Shown: positions 34,016-44,859, counted from the stretch's first letter. The stretch: DNA of 64,000 nt from Anthonomus grandis grandis (GCF_022605725.1 NC_065567.1:39783127-39847126), one strand, 5' to 3'. Translations and numbers: made by a program. Notes: generated by a model from the sequence alone, not told the origin.

Positions 34016-34202
34016 CCTCCTGCCCCGACCAACCCTCCGCCCCCGTCCAGGTCAGCAAACCCCCCCCCCCCACACCAGGTTTGTCAGCCCAGGACCCACG
34101 AAATGCGGCAGCCAGTATTAATATTAGTATTGTGTTTTGTACATATTATAAGTATTAGTTTTAATCTAGTAAAATAAACGTGAGTTTCAAAGAGAAAAAA
34201 AA

Positions 34203-34348
34203 CTCTCTTGAGGAGTTGTAGGTATAAAGGTGAATTTGATTATTAAATGTCCCCCTCGTAAATAAAATCGACGGGTTCAAACGTTTTTTAAAAAAGCTAA
34301 TAGACTGCCCGTTATTGCTTCTGTTTCATTTTCGATAAGCCACCCTGT
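34203..34348 (+). repeat. Orphan right TIR of a long-TIR transposon
   Basis: GTCCCCCTCG, AATAAAATCGACG, CTGTTTCATTTTCG and CACCCTG, followed by TA, match in order the right end of the intact element (44735-44851). Bases 34203-34246 match the next module inward. The poly(A) of the jockey-type insertion directly precedes it, so the TIR was split by that insertion. Confidence 0.8.
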
Positions 34349-34359
34349 ATTATTATATT

Positions 34360-36439
34360 GTTATTATTATCTATTTTAAGTTCTAAGTCTAAGGTTTTAT
34401 TTATTATATTTTGTTTTGATCATTTATACGACATTATCGTTAAATAATTAAATTCAAAATCTTCTTTCTTTTCAATTTAATTTTAAGCATCTTGTATGCG
34501 CCAACAATTTAGTTATTAAATTGAAATTTAAGGAGTTAAACTTGTTATAAAATATCTTTTTATTGAAGAAAAAGAACCACTTGTTTTTTAATATTTTATT
34601 TAAAAGACCATCTAATTATTGAAATTAAAAAAAAATATAGATTTTTTTTCATTTAAAAAGCTTACAAAACAGAAAGCAACAAATGTGAAATAGTATTAGT
34701 TAGTAATTGATTTGTTAAGCAACTTTTAAGCAAGGGGATAAATAAAACTATTTAATTATTCTTAATATCCTGGCATTTTAGATGTTTTTGTTAAGGCATG
34801 ATGATTAATTATTATATTTTTAATGTAATAGTTAAATGTTTCTCTATAGAAAACATTTCTACTAATTTTTAAATATACATCAGAATAATTATAAGATCAT
34901 ATTATTAGGTACCAAAGAATGCGAGTATGGAGAAAATCGATTGCAAGTTAATTTTATTCAAAAGCTAATGTAAAGAATATAGTTTTTTTTTCAAATTATT
35001 ACAACCAACATATGTAGCAGATCTATTAAACATCAACCAAAATGTTTGTTCCTTCCAAGGCATCACCGGATATCATTTAAAAAGCTTTTCGAACACCCTA
35101 GCTAATTAGCATGCAACCGTTCTCTACTCGTAAACTAAGTCTACTTAGTATGCTCTCAAGATTTTGTTGTATACTTTGGGAATGCAAAGTGTACATTTAC
35201 AACCTGCACAAATACGCTCTTTGAAATTACATTCACGCGCGGAGGCTATCATGGGTATTGAATGTCCGGTATACATTCATTTCAAATAACCAACTATATT
35301 TTAGCTTATTCGATTCAAAAAGTATTCATTAGTTTATAATATATACTCGCTAAATTGTATTTTCAAATTAAATCAAATTTGAAAATAAATAAAGTCAAAT
35401 TTTACAAAGTCGATATTCTAATATCTCAATATCAAAAACATTATTAAAAGATTGATAGACTAAAAATTTGAATGGGAATGGAAGTCAAGTGATACCCCTT
35501 TTTAAAGATTCTTTCATCCTTATTAAGACGTAAATAAAATGATAAAAAATTAATATATGTTTATTTGCCAAAAGACACACCAAAAATACAAAAATACAAC
35601 ACGCACTCATCTGCAGCTTTGTGGTCGAAAATTTTGTCATAATAGAAAGGTAACAAAATAATTTTTATTTAACTAAAATATAGTACAGTCGTGCTGTCAT
35701 TAGAAATGTTCGAATTGATGCAAAAATTAGATAGAGGATGAAATTTGGACAATAAGTTATATGCGAAAAGAAAAACCTAATTGAGTAGCAAGCATTTCTC
35801 CTATGCCACAAAAAAAGTTGTACTTACAAACATATTCTGAATTTTCTTTTTTCTTGTCTATTTTTTTGCCCATCTAACTAGCTATAATATTAAGTAGTCT
35901 GAAAGTATGTACAATAAGCGTTTGTCAACATTTTAAAAAGGATATTTGTTGTTTTTGTTTAATTCAAGAGCAAACTATTTTAAATTAAAAAAAATAAACG
36001 AGTTTCTTTCATTAAAAGATCTATAATTTAATTTAGTAACTAAAACTCGGCTCTTCTTTAAGACCGAAATTTTTTTATTGCATTGAGACATTTAATGGTT
36101 AATACTAAATATTTTTACAATAATATTGAAAAATACGTAAAAAACGCAAATCAAATTAGCTAAAAATTGAAACAAGCTTAAAAATCCAGAATCTATGGTA
36201 GATGGTAGACAAAGTTGTACAAGTTTAGCAGTTAGCAGTTTTAGATGGTATGGTGATCAATCATCTGGACTTCAGATAATAATGACGGAAGATCATAATG
36301 ACCAATGACCGCCATCTGCAATTTTTTGCAAATGAATGATTGGCGATCCTCAATTTATTTGTAATGTTCGAGTTTTTTACAAATCATCCTTTTCGGTGGT
36401 ACTATAAATCAACTAATTATTGATATTGGTTATATTTCA
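34360..36439. other. AT-rich DNA, nothing recognised
   Basis: Two kilobases of AT-rich sequence without defensible features on either strand. Confidence 0.5.
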
Positions 36440-37057
36440 AATCTAGACTATTTAGGGAAGTAGATATCAACCAGTCTCCCAACAAATTAAATGTGTGGGT
36501 AAGAATTTAATTATTTTTTGTTCCCGTATTAATTAATTTTCGTAAGACTAGTTTTGGTCAAAAATTATGTCGAAGATGAATTGAAAAAATATGATAAATT
36601 AAATGCCCTGCCAGATCTTCTGATCTATTGCCACTTGATTTTTTGCTTGTGGACGCAATAAACATATTAATATATCCCATTAGTTTTGCATTTATATTTC
36701 TTCAGAACTTTTGAGCTAACTTTAACTCTCGTTTACAATCAATTTTATTTTTTTTTACAACCATTGCTAGATTAATGAATGCCCTTTAAAATAATGTATC
36801 ACACCGTGGGGTAGCCATTTGACATACCAAAGTTTGGCGTAATTAAAATATTCATTATTTCTAGACATTTTCGCTAACTATTTGCTTACACATTTACCGA
36901 TTTCATTTTTTTGGGACCGTTGAATAGAGAATATTACGCTGCTTACTATAATGTATCACACGATGGGGGTTCCCATTTGACATATTAAAGTGAGGTTAGC
37001 TGGAGGTGAGGAAGTGATTAACAGAACTTCAGTAAATACATAATTAAACGTCCCCCT
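36440..37057 (+). pseudogene. Mariner-superfamily transposon relic
   Basis: Plus-strand NKLNVWVRI- near 36485 and ALPDLLIYCHLIFCLW / PDLLPLDFLL-like near 36600 correspond to the NVWAGI and RSPDLTPLDFFLWG parts of this transposase family. Two diverged copies of ATGTATCACAC...CATTTGACATA follow at 36793 and 36952, and the element seems to end with CCCCCTG before TATA at about 37057. Confidence 0.55.
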
Positions 37058-37062
37058 GTATA

Positions 37063-37879
37063 TCTAATTTGATGTAGTTCTGAAATAGATTTTTTGCGAA
37101 TTAACATAAACATACCAAAAAATGTAGCCACTTATTTTAAACAACTACAAAACATTTCTTAAACTAGTGTAATTCTCAGATTTTGTCCTATTGAATAATG
37201 ATCCATTAACATTAATATATGTTTATTTAAGTGCATGTAGCTTGAAAAAGAAATTATTTTAGTCCATATTATTATAGAAACCAATCTTAGCCTTTTGGAT
37301 TTACCAAATTTGAATACAATTTTTCTTAAATTAAAATGTGTTATTTAATTTGAATATTTAACTACAAATTCAGAAAACATTTATTTGGTGAAGAAAAAAA
37401 ACAAAATGTTAATTACTAAGTTTAATTAAAATGTTAATTTCCTAGCAAATACATCTCTATTTTAACAGAACCGATACATAGGCCCACGTTGAATAAAAAG
37501 GACTTATGTTATGCAGCCTTAAAAAATATACCGACATATTTTAATTGGAACATAAACAATATCCTAAAATATTCCCTTTTTTCCAATTAAAAAAAATGCC
37601 ATGTGAATGCTAAAAGCAAGGGGATGCAACGAACAGAAGAGAAGGTGCAGAAAGAAGCGAAAAACTAATGTCAGTTACATAAAAAATATATAATATTACT
37701 TCAAGATATACGATTCAACTTAAATTAACATTAAATTAAATTTACATTACCCACTACCATCAACAAAACAGCAATATCAACAATGCACAACAAAAATTGT
37801 ACTAATGTTAATATTGTAATACTAATACACTTATATCAAAGAACAATGAATGATTCCATATTTAAAACAAAGTAACAAA
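37063..37879. other. AT-rich DNA, nothing recognised
   Basis: No supported feature. Confidence 0.5.
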
Positions 37880-38420
37880 GTTGGTCTACTCTATTAGCAA
37901 TATTAAAAGATCTAGTATTGTGGAAGTGATCATAAATTTTTAATAGCTCTTTTAGATTACGGGGTGGTTATACCCACTCTTGATTATGGGGTGAATGAAA
38001 TAGTATAAATGATATTTTCGCCTATTTTCGATATTTAGATAAAAGTGAAGATTAAGAAAAAGAGTTATAATTAGACTAATAAGAAACTGTACTAGTAATT
38101 GCATTATTATAAACTACATCGCAATACTCAAACAAAGATAGTATTAATAAAAGTATTACATAAGAAGTTTTGAGTGCAATGTGACGCTTTAGATTATGCA
38201 GACCCCTTAAAGCATATAAGCAATGCTCAATTTTTTATTCATATGGGCTAAAAAGCTTAAGCTGTTATCAACAATTAATCCTAACTGACTGGTATATTTA
38301 TATTTTCGATTTTTAGAGTATTCCTTGCTACTTCGAGTTGAATTTTATTGGATCCTATAAAAAGAGCACATAATTTATTATATATTATTGTATTTTACAG
38401 CTAATATTGTAAATGATCTG
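37880..38420 (-). pseudogene. Non-LTR RT thumb/C-terminal relic
   Basis: Minus-strand translation gives LCALFIGSNKIQLEVARNTL, LGLIVDNSLSFLAHMNKKL, AYMLLRGLHNLKRHI and LILSLFEYCDVVYNNAI, the conserved region after the RT catalytic box in many insect non-LTR elements. The catalytic part itself is absent. Confidence 0.65.
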
Positions 38421-39154
38421 AATTCGATGATGCCTCTTCATGGGCTAAGAAGGTGTCATATTTGATAAATTAATATAAACTAAAAATATTGATTTTATGT
38501 TTTATTGTCTTTATAATATTATCTGCTTTGTGTGCAGATATGGTTTATTGTCTACGTATAAAAAGAAGTAGAATATGCCTAGCTTAGAAACCAGAGGTCA
38601 TGTCATAGTTGAAGAGTTGAGTAGTCTTTATCGTAGGAACAATCCATATTTTGCAAAATACCCATATATGAGAAAACAGTCCACCCAACATAGATCCGTT
38701 AGTGCATACAATTTATAATACAAATCTACGCAGGATGCAATTAAACTTTTAACATCACAAATATCTAATGCACAAAATAATAGTGAAGCTTGCTTGTGCC
38801 TGTTCGTGGATCTTTCTAAGGCTTTTGATACTGTCTGTCATGAGATACTCTTAAAAAAACTACACAGCTGTGGACGCCGAGGCAAAGTTTTCGATTTGCT
38901 TAAAAGCTACCTTACAAATAGAACGCAGCGTGTTGACTTTAATGGAACCATAAGCAGTGAAAGAGATGTTAGGTATGGAGTACTCCAGGGAACTGTGTTG
39001 GGTCCTTTAGTTTTTACGGTTTATGTAAACGACATGTTTAAGCTTAAACTAAATGGAATGCTGGTTAGTTTTGCAGATGTCACCGTTTTACTCTGTAAAT
39101 CAAAGTCTTGGCAAATTATAACAACCCAAATTAAAAAAGACTTTGTGGAACTAA

Positions 39155-39226
39155 AAAACTGGTTTCAACACAATAAATTAACTTATATACAAATATAAGT
39201 TAATTTATTGTGTTGAAACCAGTTTT
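39155..39226. repeat. Perfect 34-bp inverted repeat, 4-nt loop
   Basis: Arms at 39155-39188 and 39193-39226 around ACAA. The left arm is RT coding sequence (LKNWFQHNKLT); the right arm is its inserted reverse complement. Confidence 0.97.
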
Positions 39227-39230
39227 AAAT

Positions 39231-39270
39231 TAGTTTTTTGTATATTTATTTATAAATATACAAAAAACTA
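39231..39270. repeat. Perfect 19-bp inverted repeat, 2-nt loop
   Basis: Arms at 39231-39249 and 39252-39270. Here the right arm is the original coding sequence (INIQKTNYM in frame) and the left arm is the inverted copy. Confidence 0.97.
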
Positions 39271-40089
39271 ACTACATGTCTTTTGCAACTTACAGAAGTT
39301 CCCTTTAAAGGCTTGGCAACATTAAGATTGAGAATTGTGAAATACCCAAAGCAACATCTTTTAAATATCTCGGTATTAAAATTGACAATTTGTTGAAATG
39401 GAACCTTCATGTCGATGAAATGGTTCAGAAGTTAAGGGGACTTCTCTCAAAATTTATATACCTTCGAGACTTTTTGACTACCGAACATCTAAAAATTGTA
39501 TATATGTCTCTTATACAAAGTGATTTAGTTTATGGTATTTTGGGATAGGGAAGCGTTTCTGAAACACATATACAAAAATTAAAATCAATTCAAAAATGGT
39601 TTTTAAAAATCATTTTTGGCATTTGGATAACCTCTTTTCTGAAAGTAAGATATTAGATTTGCGTCAACGTTATTGTTTAGAAATCCTTAAATATATAAAT
39701 AAAAACAAGATAGAGTTAAATATCAAGCAAAATTCATCTACTAGACAAAACAACTTGGCATATCCAACCACGATTTGTAAAACTCATGGACAGAGGAGCT
39801 TAAAATATTTTGCTCCGAGATTGTATAACATGCTCCCAAATGATATAAGGATGGTTAAAGGCTTTAACTCTTTTAAACGCAAAGCCAAAAACTGGATATT
39901 TTTGAAGGGTAGAGAAGTTTTTAATGATTTAATAAATCTTAAATACATCCAATAGATGCTTTTTGTTTCAGGGTGTTTTGAAATATCAACTTACGGGTTT
40001 ATATTGTTTTGAGTGTACCCTGAAACGACCTTTCTAACCCGGTTATAGTCTGTTTACCCAATAAAGACATAATTACCTAAATTCGACAT

Positions 40090-41135
40090 TTACCCGATTA
40101 TGTAACAAATCACGAACAAGTTATTATAGTGTGCTTCAGTGATATTTCTAAACGTTTATATTTTTTTATTTATGGTATTGGTTAATAAGTGTATTATGTA
40201 TATTGTTTAATAAACGTTATTATTAATATAGGGTTGACCGAATTGACCCTGTTAAATTTTTTTGGAAAATTGATTGTAAAGTGATTTAAATCAAATAATG
40301 TGCTTTAAGACACAAACAAAAAATGACAAGGCTTTATAAAAGCACGTATTAATGAACTAAGCTACGATGCTCTGAAACTATCATGTCCTTCATAACGCTG
40401 TTTGTAGCTCTACAGATTGTTTCCAAATATTTATCAATACAAAATCTAGCTTTTAAATTAATAACTTATTTTATAATTAGCCGTATATTATCCTTTATTG
40501 GAAAAAAAACTAGTTATCTTCTATTCATCTCTTAGGAATTTCGATCTCAGTACATACTAGGCTTGAAATTTTATAATAATTTATGTATTTTGTATTTATT
40601 TTAAATGGATACTTTTAATTTATACAAATTTTATTACTTTGATATGGTGAAGGTATTTTAATAACAAATATAATATCTAAAAATAGTCAAACGAAAAAAG
40701 CGAAGAGATGGAGTTCTAGCTCCGTACCGAAGTACTTGAACTTCCTATTTGGAAATTTTAACTTATTCCGGGCTTAATATAATTTTTACTAATTCAAAAC
40801 TTATGACTCTTAATTTAATTCTTAAGTATATGATTAATCCACAATTCATAAGGTTATCCAATATCATAATGATAAATGTTTTGATGGTATTTTTTTTATT
40901 TGTATTGCTATTTTTAGTTGTGTGTATTATTTATATGATCGCCAAATAAACTAAAAATCCAAAATTATTTGTATAATATTTTGTCACAAAAAAAGATATA
41001 CCTCGTGATCAGCTGTTTTGGCTGTACAGAGAACGGCACTTGCGCAATTTCGTCTTTTTCATAATTACCTATGAATTAAGAAAGGTTGTGTGAGCCCGGC
41101 AATATTTTAGTGATACTACAGTATAAAAATAGCAT
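40090..41135. other. AT-rich DNA, nothing recognised
   Basis: A 66-codon frame at 40749-40949 begins with TTG and ends in a hydrophobic run. It is most likely chance in AT-rich DNA. Confidence 0.45.
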
Positions 41136-41139
41136 ATTA

Positions 41140-41280
41140 AAATCACGAGATCGTTTTACCACTAACCAAAACTCTTTAGTTTACTCGACACGTGTTTCGC
41201 TAATGATGTTAGCATCTTCTGGAGAAGACTAAGACTATATCGTGATTTCAATGTCACACCAAAGGTACCAACCGTAGAAC
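41140..41280 (-). ncRNA. Hammerhead-like motif in a repeat with inverted arms
   Basis: On the minus strand, AGAAGA then U, a perfect stem (GCUAA/UUAGC), GAAA and CACGUGUCGAG follow the layout of the hammerhead ribozymes known from Penelope-like elements (CUGANGA - stem II - GAAA). The core U reads A (CAGAAGA), so activity is doubtful. The motif lies between inverted arms AAATCACGA (41140-41148) and TCGTGATTT (41240-41248), followed on the plus strand by TGTCACACCAAAGG. The same parts recur at 51930-52050. No Penelope protein sequence is nearby. Confidence 0.5.
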
Positions 41281-41349
41281 CAAATAGCATATTGTATGGC
41301 TTCGCATCTGCGACTACAAAAGGAATTTGGACAAAAATTTTCGGCAAAA

Positions 41350-42247
41350 GAGGAAGTGAGCTGGGCGGGAAGTAATAAAAGATTATAGAAAAAAAATTGA
41401 GGATTATAACATCATCATTTTTAAATTATTTTTGTAGTTGATAATTATATTTTCTTACTACTTGATGTAATTTAAAATTAACATTTTTCCAAAAATCTTA
41501 TCGGTTAAACTGGCAATGTCTGCAAGAAGCGTGTCAATGGGATCTAATGGCACCTAACTGGTAAAAATATTGACCAATAATGAAGTGTTCTGGGGTGTTC
41601 CTTTTTGTTCAGTATTCTATTAAGTTTTCATGTTTAGTATTCTATGATCATGATTATATAAAATTGCACATGCTACTGAGCATTTTACGAAAGAAATCAG
41701 CCATGTTTTATTTACAACTGCGTCCATCTTATGGATTCCCCATAGCCGCTGCTGCAGATTGCTTTGCCAGACAATGGATAAAAGTATTCTTATAAAAAAC
41801 TTATTTCTAATAATAGTATGTTTTGTGAGTTTGTAGTCTAACATGTTTACTAGAACGATAATCTAACAAAACATTTACGGCTATATTGTACTAAAATGCG
41901 TCGCAAGTAAATCTAGTTAACATCTATAAAATAAAAAGATAAGGTCCCTAATAAGAGTAATTTGAAACAGTTGATGCTAAACGACAATCATAAAATTACT
42001 TTCCAGGCAATAATGTACTTACTAAATTGAGTACTTATGTTTTTTACAAGACTGCGCGACAATTTAAATATTTTTTAGGCATTTGAAATAAGAATTCTAT
42101 ATAAAGAAATGCCTGGAATGGCTATAATTAAAGGGCTTACTAAACTATTTCTTTATATGTTTTAACTATAACAGTTCTTATTGTTTTAAATTATTTTAAT
42201 TGTACACTATTTATGGTATATCATTGGATTTTACTTGATTTTAATTA
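41350..42247. other. Unassigned AT-rich DNA
   Basis: Overlapping frames of about 70 codons on both strands at 41580-41844 have no recognisable similarity. Confidence 0.45.
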
Positions 42248-42249
42248 TA

Positions 42250-42800
42250 CAGGGTGTCCCAGCGAAAATGAAACAGAGCTATTTTCGGTATGAAAAAAAA
42301 ATTTTTTTTCAAAACTCTCGGACACGTCGATTTTATTTTTGAGGGGGACAACTTTTCATTACCAAGGCACCCTCATACCAGCAACCCCCTTCGAGGGGGT
42401 GAAATCACCCTTAAAATCCTAAATGGAAAGAGGGGTCGTATGATACCTTATTTTAAAGGCCTTTTAATTCTGAATATAACTGCCAAATTTGAAGTGGCTA
42501 AAATTATTTCTCTGGATAAAACAGCTTGTCAAAATTGCGGAAACAGCGAAAATGAAAAAGGTATTATGGACTCTTTTTTGGATAATATTTTTAAAAGATC
42601 AAGGAAATCCTATTTTCGAAGTGTTACTTATTAATTAAGAGGCCACCTAATACCTGGAATCCTTTACGAGGGGTTGAAAGCACCCCTTAAATCTTAAACA
42701 GAAAGAGGGATCGTGTTATACCTTATGTTGAAAGCGTTTTCACTTTAAATTTAAATGGTCACTTCTGAGTGACTGATGGATTTCTTCTGGATATGAAAGC
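42250..42800 (+). repeat. Left TIR, two diverged tandem modules inside
   Basis: Outer end CAGGGTGTCCCAGCGAAAA. Two related modules follow at about 42361-42475 and 42639-42745. Both run 'ccaccct..ATACC.G.AACC', a G-rich core (CGAGGGGGTGAAA or CGAGGGGTTGAAA), 'CACCC..TTAAAATC' and 'GAAAGAGGG.TCGT..TATACCTTA'. Such repeated modules could be several transposase-binding sites, as in inverted-repeat/direct-repeat elements. Confidence 0.85.
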
Positions 42801-43103
42801 CAAATAAAATTCTGGAAAAAATGCTTTAAATAAACCTTTATGCCTGAAACCATTTCTTACAATTTTTTTTATTGGATCATTAAAACATGATTAAAAATTT
42901 ATTAGTATTGTTAATATTATTGTTATTAGACCTTATCAGCATATCATAAATAAAAACAAAATACCAAATAAAATGCAAACACAAGTATCTGAAGAATTTA
43001 TTTAGCTTGCTAAATATCATTGGTACTTTTTTCATAAAGCAGCATTTATTTAAATAGTTTTAAATTATTACCCAGTCTTTTACGTGTTGAAACACTGTTA
43101 GCA

Positions 43104-44189
43104 ATGGTTTATTTTACTGCAGAGAGGGTTGAGATGATAGAGTTTTTCTTTCGGCATAACAATTGTGCCAATAGAACGGTACAAAAATTTAATGACCTTC
43201 ATCCAGAAAAACGAGGCAACAGAAAATACGTTCTAGAAATAGTTGCTAAATTTAGGGAATCTGGCAGTGTCTTAAATAAAAAGCGTGAGGTTCAAAATGC
43301 TGTTGTTGTCAATGAAGCAATACAAATAACTGTCCTAGGTCAACTTCATGCCGAGCCAGGAATAAGTGTCAGAAAATTGGCGACGAGTACAGGAGTAAGC
43401 AAAAGTAGTGTTCATAGGATACTTAAGCATAATAAATTCCATGCTTACAAAAATCATCTGGTGCAAGAACTGAATGAGGACGATTTTGACAGACGAGTGC
43501 AATTTTGTGAATCGCTTAGTGATATGATAATTGTTAATCTGCGTCTTATTTACAACATTTGCTTTTCAGATGAATGTACTTTTTTTCTTAATGGCAACGT
43601 AAATCGTCATAACTGCCGCTACTGGTCAAATGCAAATCCGGGCCAGTTTCGTGAAGTTCATACCCAGTTCCCTGAGAAGTTAAATGTTTGGGCGGGAATC
43701 TTGGGCGGCTCCATTGTTGGTCCGTTTTTTCTGCCCGGAAATTTGAATGGAGAAATGTACCGAGATTTCTTGGAAAATGCCGTATATCCAAGAATAGTAG
43801 AAATAATGGAAGGCGGAAATCATTCTGATGATGATCAAGTCGTTTTCCAACAAGACGGAGCGCCTCCACATTATGCTGCTGGTGTGAGGCAATATCTTGA
43901 TGAGATATTTCCTGATCGTTGGATTGGAAGGAGAGTACCTTTATTGGAATGGCCAGCTAGGTCACCCGACTTAACCCCATTAGATTTTTTTTTATGGGGG
44001 CATTTAAAAACAAAAGTTTACGCTACCCAACCAGACACCCTAGAAGACTTACGCCAGAGAATTATAAATGAGTGTCAGATGATAACACCTGAAGTTCTAC
44101 AAAACGTCAGGCATCGTTTTGAGCAAAACCTGTATTCCTGCATGGAAGTAGACGGGGCACAATTTGCAATATTTAATAAATTGACGTAA
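43104..44189 (+). CDS. Intact DDE/D transposase, 361 residues
   Basis: Cuts and pastes the element into TA sites. Residues 1-60 form a helix-turn-helix found at the start of many insect mariner-like transposases (FTAERVEMIEFFFRHNNCAN, RKYVLEIVAKFRESGSV). A second helix-turn-helix around 85-115 includes VRKLATSTGVSKSSVHRIL. Catalytic region: CFSDECTFFLNG (Asp-156), LNVWAGILGGSIVGPFFLP, VFQQDGAPPHYAAGV (Asp-251), WPARSPDLTPLDFFLWGHLK (Asp-294 in PLD). I count 42 residues between the second and third Asp, unlike the 34 of classical mariner and Tc1. The start is the first ATG in frame. No stop or frameshift. The gene sits between the two TIRs in a single exon. Confidence 0.95.
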   Translation: MVYFTAERVEMIEFFFRHNNCANRTVQKFNDLHPEKRGNRKYVLEIVAKFRESGSVLNKKREVQNAVVVNEAIQITVLGQLHAEPGISVRKLATSTGVSKSSVHRILKHNKFHAYKNHLVQELNEDDFDRRVQFCESLSDMIIVNLRLIYNICFSDECTFFLNGNVNRHNCRYWSNANPGQFREVHTQFPEKLNVWAGILGGSIVGPFFLPGNLNGEMYRDFLENAVYPRIVEIMEGGNHSDDDQVVFQQDGAPPHYAAGVRQYLDEIFPDRWIGRRVPLLEWPARSPDLTPLDFFLWGHLKTKVYATQPDTLEDLRQRIINECQMITPEVLQNVRHRFEQNLYSCMEVDGAQFAIFNKLT

Positions 44190-44289
44190 TTTAAATAAAC
44201 TTGTCTTATGTAAAAGACACAAAAGGAAAAGGGTAGGTATTTCTTATCTCTCCACTTTTACTGGCAGTAAAGATTGTATTTCTTGCTAT

Positions 44290-44851
44290 TTTTATATCCA
44301 CAAGATATCCATCAGTCACTGAGAAGTCACCATTTAAATTCAGAGTAAAAAGGCCTTCAAAATAAGGAATGACACGACCCCTTTTTCTATTTAAGATTTA
44401 AGGGGTGCTTTCAACCCCTCGTAAAGGGTTCCAGGTATTAGGGTGGCCTCTTAAATAATAAGTGACCCCTTTGAAATTAGGACTTCCTTATTCTTTTAAA
44501 AATATTATCCAAAACAGAGTTCAAAATACCTTTTTCATCTTCGCTGTTTCTACAATTTTGACAAGCTGTCATATCCGGATAAAAAATTTTAGCCACTTCA
44601 AGTTTGGCAGTTATATTCAAAATTAAAAGACCTTTAAAATAAGGTATCACACGACCCCTTTTTCTATTTAAGATTTTAGGGGTGATCCCACCCCCTCGAA
44701 GAGGGTTACTGGTATGAGGGTGCCTTGGTAAGGAAAAGTTGTCCCCCTCGAAAATAAAATCGACGTTTTAAAATCTTGTTTGAGATTTTTGTAAAAAAAA
44801 TTTTTTTTCATACCAAAAATACCTCTGTTTCGTTTTCGCTGGGACACCCTG
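44290..44851 (-). repeat. Right TIR
   Basis: Inverted counterpart of 42250-42800, including both internal modules. It ends in GGGACACCCTG followed by TA. Confidence 0.85.
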
Positions 44852-44859
44852 TATATTAT

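Larger units (their letters stand above)
33003..34200 (+). mobile_element. 5'-truncated jockey-type element, GC-rich, with poly(A)
   Basis: Plus-strand ORF2 fragments in GC-rich DNA that stands out from AT-rich flanks. RT: GQFGFRSKHSTTHQTTRLAF, VFLDISKAFDKMWHDGLL (box A), RAGVPQGSPLSPLLFNVF, LQYADDTAILTTSF (YADD intact), then a short internal deletion near 33490-33510 with loss of frame. It continues QARYLGIIFDRKLTWEKHAK, LKTKIRIYQTYIRPIITYAS and QRLQAVENRAFRIMSGAPWY to a stop at 34013-34015. The 3' UTR has AATAAA near 34174 and ends in A8 at 34193-34200. The 5' part is missing. It inserted into the right TIR of an older DNA transposon. Confidence 0.85.
38660..40080 (+). pseudogene. Non-LTR retrotransposon, RT to 3' end, catalytic Asp lost
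   Basis: Plus strand, 5'-truncated. STQDAIKLLTSQISNAQ and LCLFVDLSKAFDTVCHEILL (box A) open at 38710-39198. YGVLQGTVLGPLVFTVYVND follows. The YADD box reads SFADVTVLL, with Val replacing the second catalytic Asp. After the fold-back at 39155-39270 the frame resumes NYMSFATYRS, FKYLGIKIDNLLKWNLHVDE. The last part at 39596-39955 contains AYPTTICKTHGQRSLKYFAP and YNMLPNDIRMVKGFNSFKRK before the stop. AATAAA near 40061 marks the 3' end. Confidence 0.85.
42250..44851 (+). mobile_element. Complete Tc1/mariner-superfamily transposon with long TIRs
   Basis: Bounded by CAGGGTGTCCC at 42250 and GGGACACCCTG at 44851, each flanked by a TA (42248-42249 and 44852-44853), the target duplication of this superfamily. 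The TIRs are about 550 bp each, roughly 85-90% alike by eye. Between them lies one intact transposase gene. Length 2602 bp. Intact ORF, clean ends and similar TIRs suggest a young and possibly autonomous copy. Relics of the family or close relatives lie at 25480, 30960, 34203 and 36440. Confidence 0.93.

Noticed and set aside
42290..42634. 114-codon frame at the left side of the long-TIR transposon
   Set aside because: It lies wholly inside the TIR, and its mirror in the right TIR is not open.
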